Of a stretch of 7,181 nt of DNA, positions 6,028 through 7,181 are shown piece after piece. Within the stretch, counting starts at the first letter, position 1; each line of letters starts with the position of its first letter. The DNA comes from JAJYKN01 sp045403145 (lineage in GTDB: Bacteria; Nitrospirota; UBA9217). Both the position numbers and the translations under genes were made by a program. Under the pieces are notes generated by a model. The model had not been told where the DNA came from, made no database searches, and saw only the letters and a program-made list of their open reading frames with translations. The stretch is taken from assembly GCA_045403145.1 (NCBI GenBank), contig JAXIPA010000098.1, forward strand, positions 1 through 7,181, written 5' to 3'.

Positions 6028-6259
6028 AAACCATCAGCAAGATTCTGTCAATAAATTTAAAAAGAAAATCCACTGTATAAATTGCACATTTTTGCTTTTG
6101 ATTGTTGCGGGAGTGGATATCGGATGGGTTTTTAACGCAAAGGAAATCCTTAAATCTGGTTTTTAAATCAAGAAGAATTCCAAGCAGTTCTTCGTGGCCT
6201 CCGCAGCACCTTCGCGGTCAAGGATTCTGTAAAGGCTTGTCCGGGTGAGGGAAACGCTG

Positions 6260-6709
6260 TCACTTCCTCGTGTACAATCCAATCAGTTCGCCCTGGGCCA
6301 CGATGTGACCCTTCATTGACTTCTCAAGAACCGCCTTCGTAGTGTTCGAACCAAGGGCCAGCATTGTGTCGAGAGCATAGATCTTAAAGAAATATCGATG
6401 CGTACCAGATGGCGGGCAGGGGCCTCCATAAGAGCGCTTCCTGAAATCATTCAATCCCTGCTCCGCGCCGGAAGGCACGGTATTCTCCATAATATCTCCA
6501 GTTGAAGGGCTGATGTTCCATAGGACCCAGTGCACCCACGTGCCCGCTGGTGCGTCAGGATCGTCGACAATCAGAGCAAGAGACTTCGCAGTAGGCGGGA
6601 CATTTTCTATCAAGAGAGGGGGGGACGCGTCTGGCCCGTCGCAGGTGTATTTTGCCGGAATTAATCCATTGTGATTGAAAACCGCGCTTGAGATTTTGAT
6701 CGTTGTCAT
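6260..6709 (-). CDS. YbhB/YbcL-family PEBP protein (Raf-kinase-inhibitor-like)
   Basis: A 149-residue phosphatidylethanolamine-binding-protein fold of normal bacterial length. The two family signatures are clear. One is DDPDAPAGTWVHWVLWNI (49-66), which holds the Asp and His residues that line the anion-binding pocket. The other is YGGPCPPSGTHRYFFKIYALD (94-114). No signal peptide is seen from the chosen start, so a cytoplasmic location is likely. The biological role of bacterial members is poorly defined. The ATG at 6709 is preceded by GGAAG at 9-nt spacing and begins right at the conserved fold; an upstream TTG at 6760 would add 17 residues with no ribosome site seen. It lies between the cytochrome-gene terminator and a long spacer, so it is probably transcribed alone. 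A weak promoter candidate is an extended -10 (TGCTAAAAT, about 6844-6836). No link to the lipid operon is evident. Confidence 0.93.
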   Translation of the reverse strand: MTTIKISSAVFNHNGLIPAKYTCDGPDASPPLLIENVPPTAKSLALIVDDPDAPAGTWVHWVLWNISPSTGDIMENTVPSGAEQGLNDFRKRSYGGPCPPSGTHRYFFKIYALDTMLALGSNTTKAVLEKSMKGHIVAQGELIGLYTRK

Positions 6710-6880
6710 GGTAAAAAACTTCCGCAAGAAAACAGGTGATGCCGGGAAGGGCAGGGACAAAGCAGTGGGCTGAAGAGGCGTCCATTCCTCATAATATCCG
6801 CTCCAGGGCCGGCGATGTTTTTTCTTTTACCACTAATTTTAGCACAGGTATGAACCGCGTATGCATTTCAACTGATCAAT

Positions 6881-6912
6881 AAAAAAAGGGAGGAACTTTT
6901 CGTTCCTCCCTT
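6881..6912 (-). terminator. Intrinsic terminator of the cytochrome-like gene
   Basis: The stem GGGAGGAAC/GTTCCTCCC (6888-6896 with 6902-6910, extended by two A-T pairs) closes a 5-nt loop. On the minus strand it is followed by seven T residues (6887-6881). It lies about 30 nt beyond the stop of the gene ending at 6942. It is a textbook Rho-independent terminator. Confidence 0.9.
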
Positions 6913-6941
6913 ATAAAGGCTGATTCGACCAGCAACGTTGA

Positions 6942-7181
6942 TCAGTGCGCGGCTGCCGCGGGCTTTTCCGCCCTGAGTTTCGCCGCCTCGTCCTTGATCT
7001 TCTGGAGAGTTTCCTTCATAGGTGCCCAGCCGTACCAGTGCATATAGTCCGGGTTCATATGAAAGGCGCCCTGGAAAGCCCTCATCCGGTATTCGAGGAA
7101 CATGACATAGAGGTCCTGCTCCACGCTGCTCTTCGCCTCATAGAACTGGAGAAGGTCGGGGGCCATGGCCCAGTCCGCGGG
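6942..7181 (-). CDS. C-terminus of probable octahaem cytochrome c (hydroxylamine-oxidoreductase-like), 5' part outside window
   Basis: Only the last 79 residues are visible. The frame is open to the right edge (PADWAMAPDLL...), so the Met at 7166 is internal rather than the start. The segment is helical and rich in aromatics and Met, with FQGAFHMNPDYMHWYGWAPM followed by a basic/acidic helix and an Ala-rich tail (EKPAAAAH). I read the HMNPDYxHWYGW pattern as resembling the C-terminal region after the last haem sites of HAO-type octahaem cytochromes, which act on hydroxylamine, nitrite or related nitrogen species in the periplasm. No CxxCH motif falls in the visible part, so this rests on the tail alone. 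A terminator follows at 6881-6912, making this the last gene of its transcription unit. Confidence 0.5.
   Translation of the reverse strand, partial: PADWAMAPDLLQFYEAKSSVEQDLYVMFLEYRMRAFQGAFHMNPDYMHWYGWAPMKETLQKIKDEAAKLRAEKPAAAAH

Larger units (their letters stand above)
5845..6259. other. Gene-free spacer upstream of the methyltransferase gene
   Basis: About 415 bp with no supportable coding frame and many short A/T runs between 5900 and 6170. It must contain the methyltransferase promoter. AT-rich -10-like sequence occurs near 5978-5990 on the minus strand (TATAGAAT context), but I see no convincing -35. It also contains the tandem repeat at 6001-6027 and a degenerate inverted-repeat pair (6129-6141 against 6210-6223). 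No clear terminator follows the PEBP gene, so some read-through is possible. Confidence 0.5.

Noticed and set aside
6246..6268. Possible hairpin GAGGGAA/TTCCTC at the end of the PEBP gene
   Set aside because: The stem is short and bulged, overlaps the stop codon and has no T-tract, so I do not call it a terminator.
6555..6785. 76-aa minus-strand frame overlapping the PEBP gene
   Set aside because: It is in a different frame from the clear PEBP signatures and shows no family features.
1..7181. CRISPR array, tRNA/rRNA genes, insertion sequence or integrase
   Set aside because: No regular repeat-spacer pattern, no clover-leaf or rRNA sequence, and no transposase or recombinase motif was seen on either strand.

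Overview
The window comes from a bacterial chromosome of about 45-50% GC, and every gene I can support lies on the minus strand (transcribed right to left). The gene types are a multihaem-cytochrome-like C-terminus, a PEBP protein, a PhcB-like methyltransferase and a compact type II fatty-acid/polyketide-like operon with a CrtI-type flavoenzyme. Together they suggest an anaerobic Gram-negative, most likely a deltaproteobacterium (Desulfobacterota). This assignment is inferred from gene types, not from a marker gene.

Layout from the right edge: (1) 6942-7181 is the C-terminus of a larger protein, probably an octahaem hydroxylamine-oxidoreductase-like cytochrome c, followed by a clear intrinsic terminator at 6881-6912. 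(2) 6260-6709 is a YbhB/YbcL-type PEBP protein. (3) 5845-6259 is a gene-free spacer with a short tandem repeat and a degenerate inverted repeat. (4) 4792-5844 is a SAM-dependent methyltransferase resembling the PhcB family, which makes methyl-ester signals from 3-hydroxy fatty acids. It ends at a strong terminator (4721-4757). (5) 4484-4720 is a spacer with a candidate promoter and dyads. (6) 4483 down to 1 is one tightly packed operon: ketoreductase (FabG) - catalytically degenerate ketosynthase (chain-length-factor-like, KS-beta) - dehydratase (FabZ) - active ketosynthase (KS-alpha) - acyl carrier protein - CrtI/phytoene-desaturase-like FAD oxidoreductase, which runs off the left edge.

Working model (inference): KS-alpha and KS-beta form a heterodimer that elongates chains on the dedicated ACP. 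FabG and FabZ process each beta-keto unit to a hydroxy and then an enoyl group. No enoyl reductase is visible, so the product may keep its double bonds (a polyene), and the FAD oxidoreductase may further desaturate, isomerise or saturate it. The arrangement recalls aryl-polyene clusters and the FAS-II/CrtI-type clusters proposed for ladderane lipids, but it matches neither fully in what is visible. The methyltransferase next door is a separate transcription unit whose family acts on fatty acyl substrates, so a functional link is possible but unproven.
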